Shown: piece after piece, positions 34,761 through 46,580 of the stretch
Numbering within the stretch: the first letter of the stretch is position 1
How the letters are laid out: each line of letters opens with the position of its first letter
Source: Callorhinus ursinus
Taxonomy: Eukaryota; Chordata; Mammalia; Carnivora; Otariidae
Direction of reading: 5' to 3'
DNA: 64,000 nt
Assembly: GCF_003265705.1 (NCBI RefSeq)
Contig: NW_020312828.1
Coordinates: 59,252,391-59,316,390, forward strand
Notes under the pieces: generated by a model
Database searches by the model: none
What the model saw: only the letters and a program-made list of their open reading frames with translations
What the model was told of the DNA's origin: nothing
Made by a program: the position numbers and the translations under genes

Positions 34761-36462
34761 TAACAAGAAAAGGGATACCATTTTTGTAACATATTAGCTC
34801 CATGCAATCTCATATAGTTTTATAACCTCTTCAACATATTAGAGAACTAAACTTGGTAATTAGAATAAACACTACAAAGAGACTTGTTATTTTTCCATTC
34901 TGAAGACATCACAGATATCATAAAGAATATAAATTTACAAACTTACAATTCAGAGTTATATATAACCATCACTTAGTCCTGAGACTATTCAAGGCATCAT
35001 GGCTTCTGAGATTTTAAATCAATATAGTGGGAAGCAAAAGTGTAACTGTCTAAATGGTTATCAACTATTTCCTGTTTATAAACTGATGATAAATTTTCAC
35101 TTTTTTTAGCTTGAACATTGAAGAATATTGTCATCAACTCCACTATACCCATAAGGTATTCAGATGAAACAAGAATATCCAATATATCTATTAATAGGAT
35201 AACTATGCAAGATTTTAACTTTACGATCTGTTGTTATATGTGTATAGGACTGAATGAGAGAACAGCTGTGAAACATTTATGACCGTAACCTATACCAGGT
35301 TCTGCCCTGCTCTATCACCTTTGGGTACAAAATGAGGTCTCATTTCATATAATAAAGCAGTTAACAGAGCTAAGACACTAATCCTAGATAAAGTTTGTTT
35401 CTTCTTATTGTTATCTTTCCTGTGATGCATGCAACAATCACCTAAGAGTGCTTCCTAAGTCCTGGTCACTGTCAGTAGGAAGGGGAAAAAAACACAGAAA
35501 ACTGATCTATCCACCAGAGGGACCCATATATTACTACTGTTGTTAATGTGGCTGTCACACAGAGTGGCTACTGAAAACAGGAGTTGAGTTAGCCCAGATT
35601 TTCATGCCTACTGCTGGCAACATCTAGGCATACTCTATCAAAATATATCCCTCAAGCAATTACTGCAGTGTCTACCTTCTGCTGGAAGATTTCAGGTCAC
35701 TTGAGCATAATTCATTACCAAAATCAAGGTACAGTGACATACTTTTCTGCTGAAAAAAACACTGGTAAGGGAAGAACACACCATGACACTCTAGAACAGT
35801 AGTTTCATAGTGTGCAGCTTTCAGGAAGCAGATACATTAGCCTCTTGCCCCGGGCTGAACATAACTTGGGCTCTTCCACCAATTTATAGGCCTAAGCTGC
35901 TAATAGTCGGGGTCTTTCAGTTCATCTAAGACCTGTATACAAGGCTGGAACAGGCAGGGTCTTAATTTCAAACTCATGATATACCTGGTAGTAGCATATC
36001 CTCATAGTAAGTGGGGCTTCGGGGTTAAACATGGGCCATTAATCCAGATGTTTCACTCCTGTCATTTCCTTAAGGCCAACCCCTGTACTCTCATTACTTT
36101 TTCATTCCTATACTTCACCCATCTCCTTCCCATAATCTTTTCTTAACTACTGGATCATTCACAAGAGTATGCAAATATAATATTCCAATTAAATTTTTTT
36201 CATCCCTTGACCCTACTTCCCCCTCAATTTACATATCAGTTTGCTGGTTCTCCTTTATGACAAAAAGAATTGTGGATTCTCCATGTCTTCAAGCAAAGTC
36301 TTCTCTAAGGTGGCTTAATGTCTATATCACTCTAAATGTTGCCATTTTTAATAGTTTTTCGCTTTCCTTTTAAAAACAAAAAGTATGATCCAATATATTA
36401 GACTCTATGCTATGAAAACAAAAAAAAAATACTGTATCAGATAATTTACTGCATATGGATCA
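34761..36462. other. No gene recognised
   Basis: Includes a moderately GC-balanced stretch at 35,280-36,080 that is not low-complexity and was not recognised. It may be an old LTR or unique sequence. No exon with domain content could be found. Confidence 0.35.
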
Positions 36463-36475
36463 TGAAATGTTCTTT

Positions 36476-36706
36476 TATTTTTTAAATTAATTTATTTATT
36501 TTAGAGAGACAGAGAGAGCACATAAGTGAGTGGGGGGAGGGGCAGAGGGAGAGAGAGAGAATCCTCAAGTCAACTCCCTGCTGAGTGCAAAGCCTGATGG
36601 AGCCCCAGAGAGTCTGAGGTGGGGCTCGATCCCAGGACCCTGATATCATGACCTGGGCGGAAATCAAGAGTTGGACACTTAACTGACTGAGCCACCCAGG
36701 CGCCCC
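36476..36706 (-). mobile_element. Can-SINE, reverse, TSD
   Basis: AATTTATTTATTTTAGAGAGA tail side and GAGCCACCCAGGCGCCCC head. TGAAATGTTCTTT at 36,463-36,475 recurs exactly at 36,707-36,719. The copy is longer than the others in its CT region and B-box-distal part. Confidence 0.94.
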
Positions 36707-36867
36707 TGAAATGTTCTTTAAAAAAAAAAAAAATGTTTGAAGTTTACACACATACTCATGGAATTTATCTCTGATGCTTTCTTAGAAATAAAATGGGCAG
36801 CAGAGACATACTGTATCTGCCTCTGCCAATGCCCCATCAACCCCAAGCTCTATTTTTTGTTTTCTTC

Positions 36868-37230
36868 TTTCAATATTAACTAATATTTATTAAAAACCTA
36901 CTAAGTGTTTGATCTTATAATGTTCCCTGGCAGTACAAAAATAAAAAGATAGCCCCAGCCCTAAAAGATCTCATAGCCTAGACAAAAGTAGGCCTGCAAC
37001 AGCATGGATTACTAGTTAGGTAAAAGTGTTACAGGAACAGGGACTAATATTTACAGGATGAACAGGCAATGACCAGGAGAGAAAGTAGAGAGGGAGATAT
37101 TCCAAAAGGAGAGAACGGCATTTGCAAATGCAAAGAAAAGGATAAGGCTGGAAACAAAATGTATGAATTGTTTCTTATTTCTGGAGTATAAAGCTTGAAG
37201 CAGAAAGAGCCATAAAATGTTGAGCAGAAA
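36868..37230 (-). mobile_element. L2, antisense
   Basis: ACTAATATTTATTAAAAACCTACTAAGTG, then a CCCCAGCCCTAAAAGATCTCATAGCC segment, then AAAGGAGAGAACGGCATTTGC and GAATTGTTTC. This is the order seen reading L2 3' ends in reverse. Confidence 0.65.
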
Positions 37231-37289
37231 AAAATGGACCACTTCTTGACAGCCTTCTACAGTATGCTACTTTTGGTTTTATTCTGTAG

Positions 37290-37450
37290 GTCAGTCATTC
37301 ACAAACGGACAAAGGCTCTGGCAAGAAAATGGGAGAATCACATGGGAACCCTTTTCTAAAAACACATGGTTACCATATGTGTTTTGAAAAATGTCTCAGA
37401 TGATTGATACAGCATCTCCTCCTTTCCACCCAATTTGAAAAATCACTGCT
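37290..37450 (+). mobile_element. MER5-like hAT-Charlie fragment
   Basis: Start GGTCAGTCATTCACAAACGG, inner GGGAGAATCACATGGGAACCC and end TTGAAAAATCACTGC resemble MER5 (CAGTGGTTCTCAAAC start, AGAATCACCTGG, TTTGAGAACCACTG). Diverged. Confidence 0.5.
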
Positions 37451-37994
37451 GTGGATTATGGACAGCCATTGATGAATTCTGAGCAAGGAAATGAATAGAT
37501 ATTTGCCCGATATCCAGATGTATAAGACCTCCATGGACACTGGAGGTCCAATGCCTTGTCCAGTGAATGCCTATCTTATAACTATATTTAACACTTTGAC
37601 TAAATCCCCAAGATAGATTCAACTCCACAACACATTAAATAGAAACGCAAGTATTTTGCAGAGAAGCGCAGAAAATAATTTGTTCCATACAATACTAACT
37701 GCATCTCTCTATTCCTCTCACTGCTGTTTTCTCATTCTTCTTTTTTTTCCTAGTCTCTGAAAAATCCCCTCTAACATCCTGAGCAATTTAACTTTTTACC
37801 TTCAACTTACATACCCCATTCAGAAAAACAAAAGCCCTGCAGCCATTATCGATTTTTCTTCAATCATTTATTTCTCTTAGTTTCACCCCTCTATTACAAG
37901 TCGTTTATCAAATTATCCAATCCTTTTAAAAAGGAAAGGTTCTAACTGTGGACATTTTTTTCTATACTTGTATATGTATTAGAAACATCAGCAT

Positions 37995-38055
37995 AATCAT
38001 TTATTCATTCATTTTATAAACATTTCTTAAATGCTTATTATATGCCAGTCTATCT
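37995..38055 (-). mobile_element. L2 3' end scrap, antisense
   Basis: TTATTCATTCATTTTATAAACATTTCTTAAATGCTTATTATATGCC matches the reverse of the L2 3' terminus. Confidence 0.6.
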
Positions 38056-39301
38056 TAATTCATAGCTACTGTCTAGTAATATGTCTTGCCATTACTCTCT
38101 CTCCAGCTCGTAAGAATGTCCTCATAATAGTGAAAGACAATCATAAAAATACTCATTTAACATTTTATTTCAATTATGGAAGTACTATTGTGAGCTCTGA
38201 AAAAGCTTTTTCAAACAACAGTCTTGGCTCTTGCATATTTTTTTTAATGAACATGTTCAGACTTCTATTCTCCAACAGCTCTCCTGCCCTCCTGCCTAGA
38301 GACAGAGAAATGGAATGGGTATCCTTTCTGCCCTTCTGTCACACAAATAACAGATTTCCCCATTAATCACACAGAGGTTCGCCATCAGCTAAAAAAAAAA
38401 TAATTCTTTTCTACATATGGGGAATTTATTTTAAAAAATCAGCAAGTTCTATATTTATAATCCTTTTAATAATTTCAGTCTCAAAATAAAATAAATATAT
38501 AAGCACAGCAAAACAAAGGCATCTATCTAGTTGTAAGTATCCTCTCAACGAAAGGTTGAAATTCTACTCATGCCCTGTTTTCAAAATGTTGCACTGCCAT
38601 TTTTGAAACTAATTTGCTGGTCCTCAGTGTAGGACAGAGAGAGAAATTGCATTTACTCAGAACTGGTTCCTGGTGAAATTGTTTAGCCCTCCAACAATCA
38701 GAAAGTACAGGAGGACATTGAATTACTCCCTACTCAAATCTAAAGCTCCAGTTTGGAATGTGTTCCTAAGAAATGTATCAATCTGAAGAATTCCATGTTA
38801 ATTAATATCTTTTATTTACACAAAATGTTTGAATAAGATATCAAAATTATCCTTATGACAAAGTATGCTTTTTTAAAACCCCTTTCAGACACAGAATACT
38901 TCAATGTAGTTGTCTATTTTTTGTATGTGATCCAATTCTGCTTGAAGATAGCTTTGGAACACAGACAACTATTTCAGGAAAACAGATTATTTAAAAGTAG
39001 ATTTTTATGCCAGATCTTTTTGTTATTGTTAAAATATTACACAAATGAAGATATTTTAAAGAATAATTTAATTACATCCATCAAACAAAGGCATCAGAAA
39101 AGAAAAGCTAAGCATTTTCATTAAAACACTTTAGAATCCACTGTAGACTTTCCCCCACCCCTTGACCCACAGGTGTGTATGTATGGTGGGGGTTGAAAGA
39201 AATTATTTAAAATTCATTTTAAATAAAAAATCTGACTGGGCATGTGAATTGCTTTATTCAATATTATAAACTCTTATCTTTGTGAAATATGTATTCAGTG
39301 T
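38056..39301. other. No gene recognised
   Basis: AT-rich sequence. The 111- and 89-codon frames at 38,031 and 38,855 contain no recognisable domain and have no splice or poly(A) context. Confidence 0.4.
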
Positions 39302-39471
39302 GTAAGGTTGCCTGATTTAGCAAATAAAAATACAGGATGCTCAGTTAAATTTTCATTTCAGATAAGCAATGGACACATTTTTTGTTTAAGTATACACCAT
39401 GAAACTTTTGGGACTTAATTATATTTTCAAAAATTACTTGCTACAGCCTGTATTTTTTCTGGCAACTCTAA
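39302..39471. mobile_element. Palindromic nonautonomous DNA transposon remnant
   Basis: The left end AAGGTTGCCTGATTTAGC...AAAAATACAGG and the right end CCTGTATTTTTTCTGGCAACTCT are inverted copies of each other. Inner sequence (TCAGTTAAATTTTCATTTCAG) is part of the same old palindromic MITE-like family. Length of about 170 bp fits. Confidence 0.65.
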
Positions 39472-40479
39472 GTACATGAATAAAGCATTGAGTCTTTAAA
39501 GAAAAATAATTGGTTAAAATGCAAACCTTATGCTGCTTTGATGTTTGCTGAGTCACTTATAAATTGAAGGCCCATCCCGCTCACATCCTGGCATAAGGTG
39601 TTTGTGATTAATTTTAAAAGTTTGGACTTAGAGATCTGAGTGTTCTGAAGGTTCATGGAATTTGAGCAGCCAGGATACCACAGACTTCTGTATCTGTTTT
39701 AAACTCAAAACACTGACAAACCAGGAAAATCTGGTAGGTCTTCACTTTCCGTTATAATTATTCATTACTATTCCCTCTGAAGGGTACCAGAGACAATTTG
39801 GTTTAAATAGAAGTGTTGATTTAATTAACTAATTTTCCAAAATACCCAGCCACTTTACACATTATCCCTTACATATCTGATTATTCCTTGCTCTTTACAT
39901 GTGTATAGCCCATTCTGTTTCTCACTCCCTTAATATCTTCTTCCACTTGCCCACATGCCTAGGCAAACTCCACCCTGGGCTCAGTTACCCCATCAAGCCT
40001 TCCCCAATCATTTCTCTTAACAGTGATTTTTCCCTATTCTGAGTTCCTCTGGCACCTTATCATATAGTCAGATAAAGGTTAAAAAACACTTGTGAAGGTA
40101 TAGGTACATCTGGATGTACATACCTGCACACACAAAGTGACACACCCTGCCAAAGATAATTTAATATCCCTTTCTAATTTTTCACTCACGTGGGTGGTTT
40201 GCAGAGTGAGCATCTAGGAAGTACCTGTAAAGCTTTGGAAAAAACAGGAAGGAAAGGAAAGGGGATGTTACAAAGTGAATTACATCTGGGTCCCCTATGA
40301 GGTTCTTTCAGGAAAAAAATGTAAAGGATTTAAGTTATTCTTGGCTACAGGACTAGGCTTGATTTTTTGGTTTTGGGGGTATTTTTTGTGCAACATTACT
40401 CTAAGATTTTACCAAATAAGGGCCCATATCTATAAGATTACATTCAGTTAGCATCCTAACGATAACGAATAGAAAAACA
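39472..40479. other. No gene; possible L2 debris
   Basis: The part 39,955-40,080 (TCAAGCCTTCCCCAATCATTTC, then GAGTTCCTCTGGCACC) resembles internal L2 3' UTR sequence weakly. Remaining sequence is unrecognised. Confidence 0.3.
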
Positions 40480-40650
40480 GCTTTGAATATATCTTATGCA
40501 CAAGGTACTACTATTCTAAGCAGTCTACGTGTTCAATCTCATTTAATATTCAAGGTAATTGGATAAAGTACTTTCTATCTCCATTTTACAAAGGAGGAAA
40601 ATGAGATTCAGAGAGGTGTCCTAAATTCCCAACAGTCACACAGCACTTCA
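40480..40650 (-). mobile_element. MIR, antisense
   Basis: TCAATCTCATTTAATATTC, TCCATTTTACAAAGGAGG, AAAATGAGATTCAGAGAGG and CACAGCACTTC are the standard reversed MIR landmarks in order. Confidence 0.7.
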
Positions 40651-40798
40651 GATTAATGCAGATAGAATACAGAGAGAGAGTTTCCTATAATTCAGGCACT
40701 GAGCTAGATCCGAAGTGTCAAGCCAGAGGAGATGAAGGGAAAGCTGCGGGGGAAGGAAAGGAGGAAGAATAAGAGGAAGAGGAAAACAAGAAGGGAGA

Positions 40799-40990
40799 GT
40801 CCTTAGCCTCCTATATCTTATAGTCTATTAGGGATAATATATATGCAAATAAGTAAACATAATCATATATAATTCTGTATAAAGATCATAAGAAGATAAA
40901 ATGAGTAGTTGTGTGGGAGATGAGGAGGAAGAGCAGGAGAGGTGAAATATTCACAGGGGATTACAAAACAAGAATCTGAATAAGAATCCA
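40799..40990 (-). mobile_element. L2-like fragment, antisense
   Basis: Resembles reversed L2 (AGCCTCCTATATCTTATAGTC, then GCAAATAAGTAAACATAATC), diverged. Assignment is tentative. Confidence 0.4.
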
Positions 40991-41159
40991 CTAATATACA
41001 ATGTGGTAAGCACCCATTTATATGTGAAGGTTTATAACTGTGAATGCAAACGATATGTTGGTAACACTCTAAGTAATAAAATAAAGCTGGAAAAACCATG
41101 AGGTACCTCATATGCATACAACGGGCCTTGAGTTGTGACATGGATGGGATGGGAATGTA

Positions 41160-41460
41160 ATACCTCATTATTCAAAATTAAATCCAAATGCCTCCATATA
41201 AAGTCCAAACTCCTAAGTCTGATGGTCAAAGCTTTGAAAAAACTGGCCCAGGTTGACCTTTAAAACTTTATCTTCAAGTGCTCCTACAAATAAATATTCT
41301 TCCCCAAACATGTCAGTCTACTCATTCTTTCACAAAATATGCCATGCATTCTTCTTCCTCTATGCTTTTGGCTGTCACTTTTGATATACTTAGAATACAC
41401 ACATGCACATACACACAGTTTCTTCCTTAAAGCTCAACTTGAAAGCTTAAAAGATTCTCT
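41160..41460 (+). mobile_element. L2-like 3' UTR fragment
   Basis: AAAGTCCAAACTCCTAAG, then AACTGGCCCAGG, then ATGCTTTTGGCTGTCAC and TTCCTTAAAGCTCAACTTG follow a pattern common in L2. Diverged and without clear ends. Confidence 0.45.
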
Positions 41461-42082
41461 GTGAACAAATGAATAAAAGGACCCTACCAGGACAGACAAG
41501 TTTCATGATTATATGTACTAGAATAGTGAAGGATCAATAATTCCTTAATAACAACATAATACATTGAAAATATTAATAGAGCTTCAAAAATAGGCTAACA
41601 TACTTTCTTAGATAAATTCCCATGTCAGAATAATATATTACCAAACCAAGCCACATCACAAAGGAGAGTTGATGACCTCAGTTGACACAAATAGGTCATG
41701 AAGGCAAATGAGCTAGTTGTAGGTGACTGGACTGGGACCATCTGTAAAATTGTACCTGGTCAATGAGATGCTAAAGATGTCATCAAGTTGGCCTTTAGGT
41801 AGCAGAGGAATAATCAGATGGAGACCGTGTTCTGAACTTTAAGTGGCACTGGAGATCCACAGAGATCAGTAATCGTGAGGCAGCAAGTCAAAGGAACTGA
41901 GTTAAATATTCCCTTATCTCCTTACGATTTTCATCAAAACAGCCAGAGTCCCAGTCCTGCTAGACAAATGTGATAATTACTTCTGACAGTCTGTAAATAA
42001 TAAAAGCAATCAATGTTAACTAATTTTTTAAATTTTAGATTACTGGACTTTATATTTTAATCCCTCTCATTTATAAAATTAT

Positions 42083-42290
42083 GCATTCAGTCATTCAAAA
42101 GTCCAATGTATTTTGAGTAACTAGTATGTACCAGGCACTACGTGCCATGAATATGATGACAAACAACACATACTTGATTCCTAGCCTCACCAAGCTTACA
42201 ATCTAGCAGGAAAGACAGATACTGAACAATAATTAAAAATGTGATGAATAAATCTGAAGGAACAGTACATATTGCTTGGTGAGTTTAGAG
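42083..42290 (-). mobile_element. L2, antisense
   Basis: CAGTCATTCAAAAGTCCAATG, TAGTATGTACCAGGCACTACG, CCTAGCCTCACCAAGCTTACAATC and a following GAAAGACAGATACTGAACAATAATT follow L2 in reverse. Confidence 0.7.
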
Positions 42291-43075
42291 TAATGTGATT
42301 TAACTTAATACTCAATTTCAATTTTACAGGAAGAGAATTGGATGGAATACCAATGGGAAACTCAGTTGGCCTACCCAAGATAAATTGAGAGGAAGCTCTA
42401 TGAAATATGTTACTTTGCTTTCCTAGAGTTTAAAGGACAAAAGAAAATACTGCTCATTCCCATATGGATAATTTAGTATCAAGATGCTTAGGAGAAAGGG
42501 GACAACTGGGTCAACTATTAAAGCTCCAAGCCCTTACTTAATAGCTGAAAAGAATTAAGACCCAATGTAGTCACATGATGGGCCTCAGGATTATATAGCT
42601 CATAAATAGCAGAGCTAAAACTCAAATCCAGGTGGTAGACCTCTGCAGGAGTACTCCCTATACATTGTTCAAGGGAGAGGAAGACAAGTTGTCCCATACT
42701 TCCTTGGTTTATATATCACTATAATATTTTTGAAATATTTTGGTAGGGGGCTGGTTATTGTCACAGGTTTTCAGAATTTTGGGAACAGAGGTGAGGATAT
42801 AGAAGTTCCAAGAAAAGGGAATCTGAAAAGAAGGAAAGAAACCCAGTGTAGAAAGTAGAATGGTAGAGAAATAACCTTACTTCAATCAGGGACATAAAAT
42901 GTGTTCCTCTTTCCCCTTCCAGTTTCTCTGACTAGTGAGGGCACAGAGGAGTGGCAGAAGATTGAGGCAGATCTTAAGCTTACCCATAACTTCTACCATC
43001 CCTCTTCAGTATCCTTTAATATAGACAACTGAGTTTCTTAGGATTACATCAAGTGTGATTAAAAATATATTTAGA

Positions 43076-43291
43076 TGGGTGCCAGGTGGCTCAGTTGGTT
43101 AAGCAGCCAACTCTTGGTTTCAGCTCAGGTCATGATCTCAGGATTGTGGGATGGAGCACCATGTGGGGCTCCATGCCTGGCATGAGTCTGCTTGAGATTC
43201 TCTCTCCCTCTCCCTCTGCCCCTCCCTCTGCTCACACTTGTGCGCTCTCTCTCTCTAAAATAGATAAATAAAATCTTTAATATATATATAT
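43076..43291 (+). mobile_element. Can-SINE, older copy, TSD
   Basis: GGGTGCCAGGTGGCTCAG start, a GATCTCAGGATTGTGGGATGGAG body, a long CT-rich part and AAATAAAATC tail followed by (TA)n. ATATATTTAGA occurs on both sides (43,065 and 43,292), although the AT-rich tail makes the right edge imprecise. Confidence 0.9.
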
Positions 43292-43302
43292 ATATATTTA
43301 GA

Positions 43303-44284
43303 GTGATTTACTTTATCAGCTATGACATAAAAGTCTAAATAGAAACCTAGCCTTTGTTATTCAAAAGCATTTTTCAAGATAAGTTCTCTGGCACTATTCC
43401 CTTCCTACACCACTTACTTTCAACTCCACTGTTTCTTAAGAACACACCTACTGGGAAATTCTGGAGCGCTCAAGCCTGCACCAGGCATGAGAGTTGGTTC
43501 ACTGGATGACCTATGTCATCTTGTACCTTGTATTTTACCCTGGTGGAGACTTTTCTTTGATTGACCCCACACAGTCCCTGGCTGCTTAATTCTTCACCCT
43601 GGACGACCCCCATTTATGACCCAGATTCTACTTCTCAGCAACAAAAGGAAACAAAGCGTTACCAGTTTAAAAAAGAGGCTTTCTTTGAAGCACTTAATAC
43701 CAAAGGTGGTGTTCAATACACATGCAGTGGGGAAGTGTGGGATCTTTTGTTTGTTGGTTTAATGTTTAACCTTTCCTTAATATCTCTTCTTTTAATGGGC
43801 TTTAACCTTTTCCCTTTGATCTCTCCTTTTCAGAGAAGAGGAGCCCAGCTTCTGCCCACCCACCCAATTCACCACCCCTTTCAGCAGTTTTCCCTTCGGC
43901 CTTCACAGCAGCTCCAAAGATACTAGCACATCTTCAGCAATGCCTTCCCCCCCAGACTGTCCCCATTATACTTGTCATCTTCCTGATTAACACCTCCAAC
44001 ATTCATCCCCATTTTTAAGTACTTGTGAGAGCTCTGTTCCAAGAAGAGAGTTATGCTTTTGTGAGATCTCTCCCCAAAGCATACTTTACTGACCATCTTT
44101 CACCACATTTCCTTTAACAGCAAGCACTATTCATCCAATAGAAAACTCAGATGAGAAAATCATATGAAACCTCCACTTTAGGCACTTTGAGGAGCTAACT
44201 AAATTATTTCAGACCATAAAGCATTACCTTGTACACTGAAGGGAAACTGTGTAAAAGCTCTACCTTCATTGACTGCTACTTGTT
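43303..44284. other. No gene recognised
   Basis: A 121-codon frame at 43,561-43,926 lacks recognisable domains, conserved motifs or splice context. C-rich near 43,848-43,960. Confidence 0.35.
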
Positions 44285-44430
44285 TTTTCACAAAGTGCTT
44301 TCACAGACATTATTTTATATAACTCTGTGAGGTAGGCAGGCCAGAAAGGAGAAGGAAACTAGGATTCAGAACATGTGAGTGATTTACCAAGTCTCCATCA
44401 GTTATTACAACTGAATATGGGAATGCTGAC
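44285..44430 (-). mobile_element. MIR, antisense
   Basis: CACAAAGTGCTTTCACAGACATTATTTTAT, TCTGTGAGGTAGGCAGG, GAAGGAAACTAGGATTCAGAA and GTGATTTACCAAG match reversed MIR in order. Confidence 0.65.
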
Positions 44431-46025
44431 TGGTAAACAGTTCTGGCCTTGACTCCGGAGCGACACCCCTACCTGCCATCCCAGTGCCTCCACTGGGACA
44501 CTCCAGTCCTTCCACAATGTCTGGCTCCATGGGGTAGGCATCCTGGGTTATGGCCAACAGTTATTTCTGATTGTCCACACCTGATTTATAGCTGCTGTTA
44601 AATGTCCACCACAACTAGGACCAGTGTGAGCTCCTGCTGCCAATCTGTGTGAAGGCGAACTTGTGATCAGGGATCTTCAAAGATCTTTTTTTCCCTGCTC
44701 CCACCAAGAGGCAAGGTTGGTATAGACAAGTTCCTTCTGCCTTGTGCTGTATAAGAGTTTTTGTTCCTTAAGAATATGCCATTCTTTGGGGTCCAAATTT
44801 TATGCAAGATTCGCCTTACTATCTCCCACTCTATGTGGGCCCTTAGCTTTGCTTCCTGTCCTCCATTAACACATATGCCTATTATAACTCACTCTAGATT
44901 ATCAGTAATTAAAGCTGCTTGCAGACAAATGCCAAATCTAACACTTGCTTACACATCTGGACTTCAAAATTTCTGGCCACTGATGATCTCCTTTACTCTA
45001 CTGCTAGTTCAGCCATGCTTTTAATAAGATTTAATCTTTAAGCCAGCATTTTTTAGGTGTTCGATACTGAGAGGGGTTTCTCCAAATAGCTAGCTCTCCA
45101 TAATGCCAGAAACAGAAGTCTTTGACCCATAATTTGTCATTTTTGTCTTTTATTGGCTGCCAGACATGCCATATACAAATCTCAAGGAAAAATGAACTTG
45201 CAAAATTGGCATAGAAAAGTGGAGTTGCATTTCATGATAGTGCATGGAAATGGACCCTAGGGGTACATGGATGCATGGGAGGCTGTGAAGTCACTGAAAT
45301 TGCTATCATCTGGAAAAGATGATGTGATCATCCGCCAGAAACATGGGTTTAAGCAAAGGAAAGTTTACACATTTATTAACTAAGGTTTTCTTTAGAAAGA
45401 GAGAGGACTTTTTTTTTTTTTTTTTGAAAGCTAGAGCATCCGCGGCCATGGGAATTCTAGGAAAAGTACACTGCAGGAAGCGGGGACCATAGTGGGCCTC
45501 ATGCCAAAACAGATTGGGAACCACTAGTATAGAGAAAAAAAAATGCACTCATCTCACTTATTAGACTGAGACAGTTGGATTTTCCCCTTTGTGCCAGGGA
45601 ATATATGTTCCCTTAGGGGCTAAAACAGAGACATTCTCTCCCGCTCTGCCAAGGTCACCTTTCTAGGTAGATTTATTCTCAGGTGAAGCGAAAGATCCAG
45701 CTCCAGCTGCAATGTATTCTATTTGCCTGCCTTCGAACAGATTTGTTGGTTACAGCTGATTCCTTGCTCTATAGGAGCGGGCAAACCTCCTAAGGGATGG
45801 GGTAAAACAATAATATATAGAAACCATCTCAGTCATAAGGCAGATATGAAATACGTTAGAAAAGACAAACACCAAGTAATAATAGGAAGACAACCGCACC
45901 AAAAAGTCTGGTGTCAAACAAATACTGCATTTACCTACTATTGCATGCTAAGGCTCCTCTCAAGCCAAAGAAAGCAAGCCCCTCAAAGGTCAATTATAGG
46001 AAGAATTTAGTGCATCAGAGAATAA
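44431..46025. other. No gene recognised; T tract and DNA-transposon end
   Basis: Contains a run of about 18 T at 45,409-45,426 and a GATTGGGAACCACTAG motif near 45,510-45,525 that resembles a MER5-type end. Frames at 44,761-45,024 and 45,723-46,010 were read and not recognised. Confidence 0.35.
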
Positions 46026-46034
46026 ATTCATAGT

Positions 46035-46120
46035 AATTTCTTCATCCAAGAAATATTTATTGAGCTTCTGCTATGTGCCAGGCATTGGTCTAACAAACTT
46101 ATTAGTGGACAAAACACAAA
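46035..46120 (-). mobile_element. L2 3' end, antisense
   Basis: AAGAAATATTTATTGAGCTTCTGCTATGTGCCAGGCATTGGTCTAACAAAC is the characteristic reversed L2 terminus (see 42,083 and 52,806). Confidence 0.75.
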
Positions 46121-46394
46121 TTGCTATAGCTTGTAAGATATTTTAATAGAAGTCTTTGTGGATTTCTAATCATTTTTGCGTTGCTATATTTTACTACCTT
46201 CCATTCTTGGATTTCTCAGAGCTTTGCCCTTCCCTGTCCTAGATATATGTATGGCCCTTGTGGATTCCGTGGCCAAGAATAGTTACGGCAGGTTCTCAAT
46301 CTACATGTAACTAGATGGAGGAGGAAGGCCTCTATCCAGCTCCCATGGATTGGCCTTTGTGCCTGTGAGCTTACGTTCTCCCAAAAAAGATGAT

Positions 46395-46580
46395 TCAGGA
46401 TAACGATTCTGGCACATTATCTCATTAGGCCTCCTGATACTAAATGAAGAAGGCAGTTGAAAAATAACACTCCATTTCACAAGAGAGAAATCTGGGGCAT
46501 GGAAAGGTTAAATAACTTCTCTAAATCAAACAGCCAGGAATTGGGCCTGGGACAAGGACAGAGATCTTTAAAATTCACAT
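46395..46580 (-). mobile_element. MIR, antisense
   Basis: CATTATCTCATTAGGCCTCC, CCATTTCACAAGAGAGAAATC, GGAAAGGTTAAATAACTTC and CAGCCAGGAATTGGGCC follow the reversed MIR order. Confidence 0.7.
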
